DNA from: Triticum aestivum
Lineage: Eukaryota; Streptophyta; Magnoliopsida; Poales; Poaceae
NCBI RefSeq assembly: GCF_018294505.1
Contig: NC_057811.1
Coordinates: forward strand, 24,013,483-24,077,482
Direction: 5' to 3'
DNA: 64,000 bases
The notes under the pieces are model-generated. The model had not been told where the DNA came from and ran no database searches. It was given only the letters and a program-made list of their open reading frames with translations. Both the position numbers and the translations under genes were made by a program. Shown here one piece after another: positions 34,373 to 47,155 of this stretch. Position 1 is the stretch's first letter, and every line of letters begins with the position of its first letter.

Positions 34373-37261
34373 CTTGAACTCGTCCTAAGAACTATTTAGA
34401 TACATTATAACTGTGCAGTTTTCCTGCCCTCTTAGGCCATCAGTATTTATATCCGTTGGATGTTCACTTTCAGGCTTTCTTGGCCATCCGATTATCTCCT
34501 AATCGCGCATCGATCACACCTCCCAGGCTTCGTCCCACCCTAACGAACGCTAACCTTTTTCGGCCGTCGGAGATTCAGTTGGGCCTACTGGGCCTGTATC
34601 AGCCTTCGCTGCGGAAAAACCTAAAACACTGGACGCGACGGACAGCGGCTCCTCGATCCGTTCGGTTCCACAGTGTGACGGATGGTATGTGGCGGCGAAC
34701 AGCCGAAGAGTTCAATCACCAAGGATGATTGATCGAGCGTTTAATCGGCCATTAATGCCAGTCAATGCTCCAGGCAGGTCAGTTTCCGTGGGCGATTCAT
34801 ATTTTTCATTCAATTCATGGAAGCCCATATGATCCCAACCTTGTAGCTTCACAAACCATTCTCCAACTCTCAGAGCACAACCTTGTAGCTTGCTGCATCT
34901 CCTCTTCCCCCAATTCTTCCTCTATTTTTAGTGATACTATTCTTTGTATTAGAAAACGCCGGTCAGCCTACTTCTGCTAGGTTAGAAGGTGATGCGCTGG
35001 TTCCAATTTTCAATTGTTGTCTGCATATACAGATGTGTTCTCTGTCTAATTTAGAATTTCAAATGATTGCAGGTTCTCTACAAGGACGAATTTAAGCTAC
35101 GTGCTGATTGGTTTCTATCATTCTTTCAGTTAAATCTGCCGGTATCTCTGTTCTTACCCTAATTCTTCCTCCATAAGTATATAATTTTTTATTTATTGAT
35201 GTTTTTCCACTCCCAACTGACGACGTGTGCTCTGAGTTGACGGGTTCGAACTTTCTGCTGGCTTGGGTTCTCCCTTGCATCTCCAATTGCTAAAGGTCAG
35301 GTTAGTATCCGTCATAGTTCATACAGTGATGGCATATGGTATCACGCCTTCTGTTTATCATGTTATTAGACAGTAAACTGACATATGCGTCCAAAGCCTC
35401 CAACTGATGGTATTCATTTATTTGACATGCCTCAGCAATGCTTAGTTGCTTACTGAATTTGAAGAAATTTTTAAGCAGGTACATGTACAGGTAGGTTTAT
35501 GAAGTCACTGTCCAGAGGCTTATATGATGTAGCAATGTCAAAGCCGGTCGATTACCTGTTGTTTTAGATCAATACCCATCCTGACCATGAACCAATATTC
35601 TTTCAAATGCTTGGTAATTAGGTTGAACGGCAGAGTACTTGAGAAACAAAAACTGACTTGGTCCGAGATTTTTATTTGACAATGTATCATGTGACAGTAT
35701 ACAATAGGGATTCCCTCCCTCTAAACTTCTGTGGTGCACCAAGACAGTCTTAAAATACAGGGGCTGTGTGTATACATATAGCAATTAGCATTTTAAGATG
35801 ATTGTGAAGCTTAAGGAAGATACACATCTCGATACTATATGTAATCATTTTGTGCTCTTCACATGGGCAAAGTTCCACCTCGGGCAACTACTTGGGAAAA
35901 GATAATGTATTGTGCCATACTGTTTCAAGGGAATTGAAGAAGATAAGATAAGTTGTCTCTGGTAAGCAAAGACCAGAAAAGCCACACATGTTCTTAAATA
36001 AATCAAGTAAAGTAGCAATGATGCATCTTAAACCACTATTTTTGTCAGCATGTGTCCTCGACATAAATCAGTTGCCGGAAGCCACTGCTAAAAAAACGTT
36101 CCCTTAAGCTGTGTACAACAGTATAAAAATGTGGTGGTTTTCAACCATTTTTGCATAACAGTACGGATTTGTCCCTACTGCAGTACCTCATGGCCGAAGA
36201 CATGGTCAACTGCCAGCACTCTCGTTGGGATGTACCGCACAACATCCTTCAACAGGATGCTCAGGTAGATTTCCCTATATTTAGTTTCAGTTTATGTATG
36301 ATTCATTCTTGCACCAAGCAATTACGTTGTCCTGATATCCTCTCATTGCAAGAATTGTACATATAGGTGATGTTCATGCTCGCTGTGGTCGATTGAGATC
36401 TTGAAGATTGGTAATGGGATTTTTTTGAGACCGGCAGCTCGCCGCTGCCCTCACCTTTGCGCCCATGACTCCCTGTGTCGTGCTACCAGGATGCTGGCGG
36501 TGTTCAGTCCCCGAAACTCCTCACTACCCAGAATTCATCTACTAGACATCTAAGTTGAAACTTGGAGAGCATCTAATATCCTCATGTTCATTTCTTTGTC
36601 CTTTTTATTTTGTCTCTCTCTTTAAGTAAAAGTTCAGTTTCGATGTCTCAAGACAGATCCAAGTTCACTTATAGTTTTGTTTAGGAAACCATGTGCATCA
36701 GAGGGCATAACTCTCCATGATGCATGGAAATAAAAATAGAGCGGCCAAACAACTGTACCATGAACACATTCCTAACTATTTCTGTGGATTAATTGTTTAT
36801 TTTTAACTGCTTGAATATTGGTTTCCGTATGTTATTCTCCCAATTTGGCTATGTGCTACTTTTCAGTGACTTCATGTTCATTCCTCACCATGTTTTTTTT
36901 ACTTATATTTGGTTTATATTTCTGCCATGCTATTTTATCACAACATTCCCATATCTAAATATATTCAAATGGTATTGATATATTTGCAAAAATTTCCTGG
37001 ACTACCCTGATAAGGGATCAATTTCTTGCTTTTAAAAGTCACCTCCTGGATATGTGTATGTGGATTTATAGTCTATGATTCATATTGCAACCACAACTAT
37101 TATCGAAGCTAGCACTCCGATCAATCATACCTAGCATGCAATTTGGGCTTTAATGTTTATTTCTAAGCCCACCCAAGAAAACAGTCTTTCCCTACTATCC
37201 TATACTACTTTATTTTTTTCATGTATCTACATATTTAAAAACCATATCCTTCTATTGAAAA
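34373..37261. other. Unassigned low-repeat region
   Basis: About 2.9 kb with no frame above 90 codons that looks coding. The 5' part (34440-34740) is moderately GC-rich, the rest AT-rich and intron-like. It may be the body of the Helitron that ends at 37300, possibly with captured non-coding gene pieces. No 5' TC end was identified. Confidence 0.3.
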
Positions 37262-37300
37262 AATAGACGGGCGCAGCAATGCGCGCTATTAATGATCTAG
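37262..37300 (+). mobile_element. Helitron 3' terminus
   Basis: ATAGACGGGCGCAGCAATGCGCGC contains a short GC hairpin (GCGC...GCGC), followed by TATTAATGAT and CTAG, with T next (37301). This is the standard Helitron 3' arrangement and matches sequence familiar from Triticeae Helitrons. Confidence 0.65.
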
Positions 37301-37366
37301 TAAATAGATAAGGTTGCAGACCTTTTGGCTTACCACACCTCAAATTATTCAATTCAAGCTTTCACA

Positions 37367-37702
37367 ATGGCCTGCAAGATAGTACTAGTAGTCGTGTCTC
37401 TATCGGTGTTAGCATTCTTCCTCTGCCTTGGTAAGTAAATGATCCATGGTTTTGTGGTTTTATGAAAAGTTGTACTATATATATATATATATATACATAG
37501 TTCTAATGGGATGGTTTTGGAATTTACATCAGGTATTGCCAAAGCTGATCCGCAATGCATGTACAAGGTTAATCCTTACTATCATGGTAGGTGCGAGAAC
37601 CCTTATGACGAGAATTGTCGAATTGCTTGTATTAGATTTGAGCCACCAAAGTACAGGGGTGGTATGTGCTCTATTGGACAATGCTTCTGCTATACATGTT
37701 AA
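37367..37702 (+). CDS. Defensin-like secreted cysteine-rich peptide
   Basis: Two exons, 37367-37430 and 37533-37702, joined at GT..AG with phase 1, give 77 residues. Residues 1-26 are a signal peptide (MACKIVLVVVSLSVLAFFLC...) with a likely cut after AKA. The mature part of about 51 residues has eight cysteines spaced C-x11-C-x7-C-x3-C-x12-C-x4-C-x-C-x2-C. The CxxxC and CxC pairs fit the cysteine-stabilised alpha-beta fold of plant defensin-like peptides, and an intron in the signal peptide is usual for them. The frame is intact, and AATAAA lies at 37805-37810. Role in defence or reproductive signalling is inferred from the fold only. The start codon lies only 66 bp after the Helitron end. 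Confidence 0.8.
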
Positions 37703-37997
37703 TGATCATCGGACCATTCCATCGCTAGGGGAGCCATGAAGATACATCACCACCATGGAAAGATTAGAGCTCCTAGGGAGATTGCTTTTTTGTTGTTGTC
37801 TCAGAATAAATTGGCAGTGTATGTGACTGTGCTTTAGCAAGTATCTGTTTCCGATGAGTTATGACAAAGAGTTTCCAATCGACTTAAATTTTTCGCCTAG
37901 TATCTTCGAGGCACCAAGATGCAAAAAATACATGTGCAGCAACTGTCTTTTATCTTATAGGGTTGTAGCTTTGTTTCAGTTATATATGTGTTGTAAT

Positions 37998-38658
37998 TGT
38001 CGGATTTCGGGTTCCGGCAAAACCCTTGAGGTTCGAACACTTGGGTGTGCATGAAGATCTCTCTCTCTCCCTAGATCGCTCTCGCCAAATCGCAAGGCCT
38101 AGCTCGACGAACCCGAAGAACGAGAGACACAAGACTGGTTCGGGCCACCGATGTGGTATAATACCTTACTCCAGTGTGGTGTGGTGGATTGCCTCTTGGC
38201 CTGAGGATGAACAGTTACAGGGGAAGAACAGCCTCCTCAGGAGAGTTGCTCTTGTGCTTGGTGAACTTGTGTGGATGAGGATGATCTGAATGATCCGTCC
38301 TCCTCTATGGTGGTGGCTAGTCCTATTTATAGAGGCCCTAGTCCTCTTCCCAAATATTGAGCGGGAAGGGATCCAACAACGGCTAAATTCGAAGGGAGAC
38401 AACTAGTACAAGTTATCCTGACTAAAGGTGGTCTTCGCCTGCCAAAGGCTTTAGTGGTGACGCCCTCTTGGGCTCCACGGTGACCTCCGTCCTGTCGTCC
38501 CGCTGGTCTTGGTCTCGTTGCACTGATATGGGAACATTTGCCTGATGCCTCGGGACTCCTCGCCTGCGCTTGCCTCTTTAGCACCAAAGAGGAAACGAGG
38601 ACATTGTGCGCGCTGGCGCCCGCCTGGCTCCAGTCGTCATGGCTTGCGTCATAGGAAC
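37998..38658 (-). repeat. Gypsy LTR fragment (Fatima-like)
   Basis: On the minus strand it ends ...TTGCCGGAACCCGAAATCCGACA, a typical Gypsy LTR 3' end. It includes ACCACATCGGTGGCCCGAAC and a TATA-like CTCTATAAATAGG (about 38326-38338). It is cut at 38658 by the next LTR. The family name is from memory. Confidence 0.6.
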
Positions 38659-41600
38659 TGTGACACCCAAAAAAAATTACTTGGCTTTTTCAAACTTTTA
38701 TTTGATTTGAGGGAGGTTATTTAAATTTTTCTTCCAAAGAACTCTCCCTCTCAAAAATTTTCTTTTATGACAAGTATTTTATTTGGATTCACCCAAGACT
38801 TGATTTTTTGGTCTTGGAGGTTTTTCCATCTTATGTGGACTCAAAACCAAATGCTTTTCATTTGGGAAATTTCTTCTGAAAAATCTTTTAAATAGTCCTA
38901 TGAAATTTGGAGTGATCATTTCCTTTAAAAAAAATCCCCTCTTGCCATGACATGAGTGGAAATCCCCTCCCAAAAGCCATTCCCCATCTTTGTGTCATGA
39001 TATACTTCAAATCCAGCAGTTTGAACCTCCCCATAAATTTTCTTCCATTTAATTCTTATCAAAAATAATTTCTGCCCTCTACTTTGGCTCATGGAGATTT
39101 ACAAAGGAGCTACCCTTTCTACTTTGAGTTTTGACTCCAAACCAATTTCCCTAGCTAGTCCTTAGAGCCCTCAACCAATATCCATGAAGATCCACTGGTC
39201 TCTAGTTCAAATTTTTAAAATTGAACTTGCTGCAAGTTTGGACCATATTTGCCAAATTTGATGAAATTCAATTGTTTTCTCCTCCTAAAAAAATCTGAGA
39301 AAATTCAGGCAGCCTCTGGATGCATTGAGAGGTCACCTCACCAAGTCCCAGCTCCAGAAAAAAAATTCTTCATGCCAAATCATTTCGTCGAACACCTACA
39401 GAGCACTGTTCCTGTCAAGTTCAGTTTTTCAGAGCAACAGTTTCAGTAAACCACTATCGTTTTCTTCAGAGCTCGTTCTCGATCTCGCCAGTACCATGGT
39501 GGCGCCTTGCTCCCTGTTCCCTCCTTCTTATCCCTGCGCCGCACGATCGCCTGGAGGTTTGCGGGCGTCGGCGACGAGCAGGAGGAGGTGCGCCACCCCG
39601 TGGGCGACGGCAGCAGTGGCTTTGCGGCTGCCAGAGAGAAGCGCAGCGTGGACGGCGCCGTCCAGCGCCGCCCAAGCCACCTGAGGCCGCCGCGTGGCCA
39701 TCCACTCACCCGTGCACGCTGCCATCCGTCGTCGTGAACTGCTAGGCGCGGAGCGCGCTCTCTGCCGCCGCCGTGCCCGTACGGCCGCCCCGTCGAGGAT
39801 CGGCGCATTACGCCCAGCCCGACCGAAGTTTAGCGGGGGAACGGCACCAGTTATCCTCCCTGATGGTGCCTAGCCGCCTAAACCCCCTGCCCAACCTCTG
39901 CCTCGCCGTAATCGCTCGCGGTAGCTACCCCGTTCACCGCCACCCCCTCGGATCGCCTATAAAAGGAGGCCCCAAGCTCGAACTCGAACCCACACCACCT
40001 CTGCACTCCACCAATACCACGCCAAACCAGTGGAAGAGCCCCGAGGGAGCCTTCTTCCCCAACTCCGGCCACCTCGACCCGCCACGGGGTCCAGCTCGAT
40101 TCACCCCCGTGCGTGCACCTCTACCTCTCAGCTCTTGCCAGTAGCTTCCTACTGCATCCACTCTTCTGACCCGTGCTTCAATTTGGAGTTTGCAGCGCCC
40201 ACCGGAGTACTCCACCATCGCCCGAACCACCATCTGCCGGAGAAAGTGTCGCCGTCGACGTGGTGCTCCCCGACGGCCAAGTCCACCACCCACCGACGCG
40301 GAAGAACACCCTGAACCTCTTGGTACCCTCCGATCTCTCTGCCTCGCCGTGGTTGAACGCCGGCGGCCACCGCAGCCTTCGGGCGCCGGCGAGCTCCTTT
40401 GGAGTTTTAAACCTGACGGGTGGGACCCCCCCGTCAGCCTGTCTTCTTTCCCCCCTCGAACCGTTTTCTGATGGCGCCTTCGGGCAAATGCGCTTTCCCT
40501 TTGGCTGGCGCATTTCTTTCCGAACCGTTTTCTGGTTTTTCAAACAAGTCCCTGGTTCTTTTCTGTTTCATCACAGATCAGTCCCTGGACTAAAACCCTT
40601 ATAACATTTTAATAAAAGATGTTTTTTGATTGATTATTTTTCTGACAGTCTTGTATTTTTGTCTAGTTTTTTATAGTATTTATTTGGAAAAAATTTGGAA
40701 CAATTTTTATGCACACGTCGATGTTCACGTTAGCATACGGTTTCGTTATACCGTAGGTTCCGGAGGAGGTGACGGAGCCGCGAACTTCGCTGAGCTAGAC
40801 TCCGACTTCTCCGAACCAGGCAAGCATGTTTGAACCTCTGATATGATAGGTGTTTTGCGTGTTTGCTTGAATGGTTTGTGCATGGCATATGAGCATCGGT
40901 GAGTATTACGTTGCATGCAAGGCAACTATCCGTGTGTTCCGAAGTTATCGTGATCTTTGTTGAGAGATGACCTGAGCATGTGGTGACATGAAAGGTAGTA
41001 AGATGGTATTGTTGTAGCATGCCAGTCTTACGTCGTCTGATAAACTCCGACGTTAACGTGGACTGAGCCACGTTACCGTTCTTCCCCTTCCGCCCTGCCA
41101 CATGTTTTCTGTAAAGAATACGGTTTAGTAAGTTGTTAACCTCTTTCCGTGTACACACCAAATAGAGGGGCCGGGATGAGGGTTCCATGGCCCTGGATTA
41201 AAGCCAGTCATCCGGTCAGGGGGCATGGGTGTTTCCGGTTTGGACCGAGAGGGGGGCACCCCTTAGAGCGCGCGTATATAAATTTGATCCCATGCTACGC
41301 GAGGTTGTAGCCTCCCCGTCTCAAAGTTTTTCTTGAACGTTGCCAAGGGTGATTCCTGGCATCGGAATGTTGAATGGGTGTGTACTGGTTAGATGTGTTT
41401 CTCCTAAAACACCGTAAACGGAACTAGTCCCTTGTGACTACTGAAATCCGTTGGCTGTGGTTAAATAGTACAAACTCTGCAGAGTCAAATCCTTCCGAAT
41501 CATCGTGTCCATGGTCAAGGACCATGGCCAACATATCCATATCTGTGTCAGTCCTCGTGGTATATCCCCGGTGAACAAGCATGAGTGGTATACCCAGTTG

Positions 41601-42002
41601 AATTGTTATTCTTGTGGATGGACTAACCTTTTGTTTATCTCGTACTTGAATATTCCCTTGAAATGAATTAAATTCATGAACTACTGAATTATTAAGTTGT
41701 GAAATATGAGCCCTTTATGTGATGTCGCTCAGACGTCTGATTGTGGCACTCTTGTTATTTACTTTCAATATAAGCCCTTTATGTGATGTCGCTCAGATGT
41801 CCGACTATGGCACGCCCGTTATTTACTTTGGATATAAGCCCTTTATGTGATGTCGCTCAGACGTCCGACTGTGGCACGCCCGTTATCTACTTTTTATATA
41901 AGCCCTTTATGTGATCTCGCTTCAGACGTCCGACTGTGGCACGCACTGTTATTTATTTTTCCATTATAAGCCCTCTATGTGGTGTCGCCTTGACGCCCGA
42001 CT
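38659..42002 (+). repeat. Second long LTR (TGTGACACCC), cut by a CACTA element
   Basis: It begins TGTGACACCC at 38659 after GGAAC, and is AT-rich to 39430, then GC-rich (39480-40400). A TATA box CCTATAAAAGG lies at 39956-39966 and a minisatellite at the 3' end. It is interrupted at 42003 by the Jorge-like element, and its other end is not in the window. ORFs in the GC-rich part lie on both strands and are not supported as genes. Confidence 0.55.
41707..42002. repeat. 65-bp minisatellite, five copies
   Basis: Units beginning AAGCCCTTTATGTGATGTCG start near 41708, 41772, 41835, 41900 and 41967. The last copy is truncated by the CACTA insertion at 42003. Confidence 0.9.
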
Positions 42003-42540
42003 CACTACTAGAAAAAGGGCTATAGATGGGATTGACACTAATGGCGCACCAGACAAGCGGTGCGCCATTAGTATATACTAATGGCGCACCACATTCTGAT
42101 ACGCCATTAGAGTTGAAACTACTAATGGCGCACCTGGCCCAGGGTGCGCCATTAGTATCAAAACATACTAATGTCCAAACATACTAATGGCGCATCCAGA
42201 CACAGTGCGCCATTACTAGTTGTAACTAGTAATGGCGCACCTGCCAGAAAGTGCGCCACTAATGTTGTTTTTTCTATTATATTTTTTATTCCCTTTTTTG
42301 CAAAACTACTAATGGCGCACTTTTCCACCGTGCGCCATTACTAGTTTAAACTACTAATGGCGCACTTTTCCACCGTGCGCCATTACTAGTTTAAACTAGT
42401 AATGGCGCACCGTGGAACAGTGCGCCATTAGTATGTTTTTTTTTTTGCAAAACTACTAATGGCGCACCACCAGAAGGTGCGCCATTAGTAACCTGGATTA
42501 CTAATGGCGCATTTAGAGTTGGTGCGCCATTAGTAAGTGG
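42003..42540. repeat. Terminus and subterminal palindromes of the Jorge-like element
   Basis: At least eight units pair ACTAATGGCGCAC with GTGCGCCATTAGT around variable centres. They are candidate binding sites for the element's own TNPA-like protein (inference). Confidence 0.9.
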
Positions 42541-43014
42541 GCAGCAACAAGATATTTTGGACAGCCTCTCCTACCCACACTCACTTTCTCCCCACTTCAT
42601 TCTCTCCACCTCCTCCTTGTCTCAGGTGCCTCCTCTTTTTCACCTCATTTCCACCATAGATTCATTCAATTTAAGTGGTTAAATTACCTTGTTTTGATAG
42701 GTAAGTAAGGGGGGAAGCTATATTTATCTTGTTCTCCCTACAACAATGTGCGCATGCACTTTTTATGGCCTAGCTAGATCTATGTATGTTCGTGGTGTTG
42801 CATATGTTTGTGGTGTTGCATATGTGTTTGTGTTTGGAGGTGTACCGGTATTTGAAATGCGATAGTAGCCAATATTTTGCCAGAATGTTGATTCATTTCC
42901 ATTTCGGCGAGAATTTTGGCATTAAGCATTCTTTTTGGTCCTATTTTTAGGGAAAGTCATGCCAAATTTTTTCTTGGTTCTAAAATATCGTTTTGCTCTA
43001 CCCCGCAGGCGACC

Positions 43015-46000
43015 ATGGTCCGCATGATGACCGAAGGCATCGTGAATAGGTTTTTGAGGTCCGCGAAGGCCGAGATGCTTCAAAAGAACGAGACGGAGAT
43101 AAGATGTCCGTGTCGAAGATGCAAGCTGAAGAGCCATATTGCGGACCCGGAATCCGGGCAGGTGCGGGACCACCTGCTCTTGCGTGGTTTCATGGATGGC
43201 TATCGGTGGCAAGGTGATGAAAATGACTACGAAGTCGTCCATGGGGGCCGGGCAAGAAATGAGGAAGGGCAGCAAGACAACCACCGCGGCTCGCGCGGGC
43301 GAGAAGACGAAGAATCCCCAGGAGATGATCACGACGGTGATGCTGTACACAGTCATCATGTAGAAGATGCAGGACATGATGATGAGGAAGATGCCGGAGC
43401 AGACGACGGGCATGATCATGAAGATGATGATGCCGGCGGAGCAGACGATGCTGGACCATCGATGGGCTGGGTGCAGGACCCTCATATTCAAGAGCTGCTT
43501 CTCAAGCAGACGGATAACGCAAGAGCTGCCGCCCGAGAGAAAGCCAAGATGGATCAACTTGAGTTAGACGCGGTTACTCCATTGTATGAAGGATGCAGGC
43601 CCGAGGATACCCGCCTGAAAGTAATGCTCATGGCTCTGGAGATGAAGGTAAAACACAAAATGACCGACGCATGCTTCGACGAGAACATGTCATTCTGGCA
43701 CGAACGTCTTTCCAAGGGGAACAAGTGCCCGACCAGTTTGGAGGAGGCGAAGAAAATCGTGTGTCCTCTGGATTTACCGCACGTGAAATACCATGTGTGC
43801 ATGAACAATTGCATCATTTATCGGGACGAGCACGCGGAGTCTACCATATGTCCGGTGTGCGGCGTCACTCGATACAAGAAGAGGAAGAAAGGTCCTCGAA
43901 AAGTGGTGTGGTACTTTCCGATCACTCCTCGTCTGCAGCGGTATTTCGCGGACCCTAAGGTAGCAAAGCTCCTGCGTTGGCACGCGGATAGGGAGGAGAA
44001 GAAGCGACAAGATGACGCAAATGATCCGGAGATAGATAAAAAAGACAAGATGCTGAGTCACCCTAAGGATGCGAGCCAGTGGCAAGCGTTGAACTTCGAA
44101 GACCTAGAATTTGGGAACGATCCAAGGAACATCGTGCTGGGCGCGAGCACCGATGGAGTTAATCCGTTTGGCAGCCAGAGAAGCACACATAGCACCTGGC
44201 CTGTGTTTGTGTGGATGTACAACCTTCCCCCCTGGTTGTACATGAAGAGGAAGTACATTCACATGAGTATGCTAATTGAAGGACCGAAACAACCAGGAAA
44301 CGACATCAATCTGTATCTGGGGCTGCTGAAAGAGGAGCTTGACACGCTGTGGAAAACGCCAGCCAATACGTGGGACGCCGCCGAGAAAGAATATTTCCCT
44401 ATGAGAGCCGCGCTGCTCACGACGGTGCACGACTATCTCGGTTACGGATATGTCGCGGGGCAGGTGGTCCACGGATTTTCTGGATGCGTCAGGTGCATGG
44501 ATGACACAACGTATCGCCAGCTAGATAGAGATCCCGGGTCTTCGAAAACCGTGTTCATGGGACATCGAAGGTGGCTTCGCGACGATGACCCGTGGAGAAA
44601 ACGCAAGGATCTATTCGATGGTGAAACCGAACCCCGAGGACGCCCGCGTACGAGGAGCGGCGAGGAAATAGACGAGCTGTTGAAAAATTGGAAAGACTGC
44701 CCACTGCCGGGAAAGAAGCAAAAGGCGCCAGAGCCGGGAAAGAAGCGAAAGGCGCCAGAGCCGCTGCTGAAGGTATGGAAAACGAGGTCTGTTTTCTGGG
44801 ACTTGCCGTACTGGAAGATCCACCGTGTGCCTCACAGCCTTGATGTCATGCATATCACGAAGAACGTGTGCGAGAGTCTGCTTGGTACCCTGCTCAACAT
44901 GCCAGAGAGGACCAAAGATGGGCCGAAAGCAAGGGAGGACTTGAAATCAATGGGCATCAGGCAGGAGCTTCACGCTATATATGATGATGATGATGATGAG
45001 GCGAAGCAGGACACGGAAAGTCGTCGCAAAGGCAAAAAGGCCAAGAAGACCGGAAATGACTACCCTCCCGTGTGCTTCACTCTAAGTCAGGAGGAGATCG
45101 AGCAGTTTTTCACCGGCCTCGTAGGAGTAAAACTTCCTTACGGTTAAGCGAGGAAGATAAGCAGATACCTAGACCTAGCGAAGCTGAAGTTCAGCGGGAT
45201 GAAGTCTCACGACTGTCACGTGCTGATGACGCAGATACTTCCAGTTGCAATCCGTGGGATCATGGACGCGCACGTCCGTGAAACGCTATTTGGCCTATGC
45301 AACTTTTTCGACGTGATCTCTCGGAAGTCTGTTGGCGTGAGGCAACTCAGAAGGCTACATGAAGAGATCGTGGTGATACTATGCGAGCTTGAGATGTACT
45401 TCCCGCCCGCATTCTTCGACGTTATGGTGCATGTGCTAGTCCATATCGTGGACGATATCATCCAACTCGGGCCGACGTTCCTGCACAGCATGATGCCGTT
45501 CGAAAGGATGAATGGTGTCATCAAAGGATACGTTCGCAACATGTCACGTCTAGAGGGAAGCATAGCCAGGGGCTTTTTGACCGAAGAGTGCATCTCCTAC
45601 TGCACGAATTATCTAGGCATCGAGAACCCCGTTGGTCTGCCCGTCAACAGGCACCTCGGCAGGCTCGCTGGATGGGGTCACCGTGAGGGTCGCCGCGAAA
45701 TGCATGTCGACTTCGAGGGTCGACTCGCCGACGTTGAAAGAGCAAACCTAGTCGCGCTACAACACATAGACGTGGTCGATCCTTGGGTGGTAGAGCACAA
45801 AACCTTTATTAAGAAGACGTACAATGACCGAGGCCAACAGAGGACAGACGGGATATACTCAAAGAGCACAACTCATGTTTCACGCGTTGGTTCAAGCAGA
45901 AGCTTCTGTCGTACCCTTTACATGAGGATTCTTCCGCGGAAGAACAACTCATATTCGCCTTGTCATAGGGCGTCGAGCACAACCTGATGACCTATGAGGT

Positions 46001-46574
46001 GTACGATATCAACGGCTACACATTCTACACCGAGGCCAAGGACATGAAGAGCGATGGTTATCAGAACTCCAGGGTAACGATGGAATCCTACACCGGTAAC
46101 GACAAGGACAGATACTACGGAAGGATCGAGGATATCTGGGAGTTGAGCTACGCTGGAGAGAAGGTCCCGATGTTCCGTGTCAGATGGGCCAAGAGCGTCC
46201 TAAAAGAAGACCGGTATTTCACCACCATGGTTATACCCGAAGCCAAATCCAAGACCGCAGGCGCAAACGTCACCGCGAAAAATGAGCCATGGGTACTGGC
46301 TTCCCAAGTGGACCAATGCTTCTTCATTACCGACCCGTCAAAGCCCAGTCGTGTTGTCGTGAGGAGAGGCAAAAGGAAGATCATCGGAATGGATGGAGTA
46401 GCCAATGAGCAAGACTTCGACAAGTACGGCGACCCGAGAATCGAACATGACGACGATGATGAAGTAGCAGCATACACCACAAGAAGAAGCAGGACCACCC
46501 TACCTAAAGGACGTCCGTTCCACATAAGAACTCCATTTGCGAAAAAGAAGGGCAAGAAGATTGTGAACAGATAG
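43015..46574 (+). pseudogene. TNP2 transposase of the Jorge-like element, nearly intact
   Basis: I start at ATGGTCCGCATGATG (43015) after a TTGC..CGCAG acceptor. The N-terminal transposase-associated domain has CPCRRCKLKSHI. A low-complexity acidic/His stretch (43290-43460) follows, then the TNP2 core with CPVCGVTRYKKR, GASTDGVNPFGSQRS, EGPKQPGNDINLYLG and SLDVMHITKNVCESLLG. Then come MKSHDCHVLMTQILPVAIRG (DUF4218 region), YYGRIEDIWELSYAGEKVP (DUF4216) and a lysine-rich end. Damage is light: TAA at 45145-45147, a one-base shift near 45855, and TAG at 45966-45968. The Asp residues in STDG and DVMH are candidate catalytic positions. Confidence 0.9.
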
Positions 46575-46935
46575 CTAGCTAAGATCGATTGTATTTAAAT
46601 CGTAGCCTTCATTTCTCGATTGTATTTCATGGGCACTTTTTGAACTATCATGAATATTTTTAAATTTCATGGACACTCGATCTCGATCCCCCTCCATCTC
46701 GATCGCTATCCCACCTCGCCAGATCCGGTCCCCCTCGCCGCCGAAAACCCCCCGGTCCACCGGCCCCCCGCACCCCGCGCACCCTCCCCCGCTCCACCGG
46801 CATTACTGTTTGATGATATTTTAAAAAAAATTATTACTGTCTTATAAAAATATATTACTGTTATGATTTAAACAAGTTTGAACATATTTAAACACAAATA
46901 AATATCAAACAGCATTTTAAATGCATAAAAAAATT

Positions 46936-47008
46936 GTGGAGCCTGGGAATCAAACCCAGGACCTCCTAGTGTGAGAACAGGCTGCTGACCAGTCGAGCTA
47001 GTAGAGGG
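46936..47008 (-). other. tRNA-like sequence without acceptor stem
   Basis: Minus strand has an A-box-like TAGCTCGACTGG, an anticodon-like loop TCTCACAC, and a paired T-arm CTGGGTTTGATTCCCAG followed by GCTCCAC. The 5' end (CCTCTAC) does not pair with the 3' end, so it is not a functional tRNA. A tRNA-derived relic or SINE head is possible. Confidence 0.45.
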
Positions 47009-47070
47009 AACTTGGTGTGGATCAGGTCAGGTGGAAGATAACCTGTTGGCTCGAGCAGAAATCAAAAAAA

Positions 47071-47155
47071 AAACTAATGGCGCACCAGGGTGAGGTGCGC
47101 CATTAGTATGGATGTACTTATGGCGCACCGAGGGGTGGTGCGCCATTAGTATTGT
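47071..47155 (+). promoter_or_regulatory. Internal subterminal-palindrome module before the second gene
   Basis: Two units of ATGGCGCACC...GGTGCGCCATTAGT occur 5 kb inside the element, directly before a C-rich leader. This matches the layout in C1 and C2. Confidence 0.6.
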
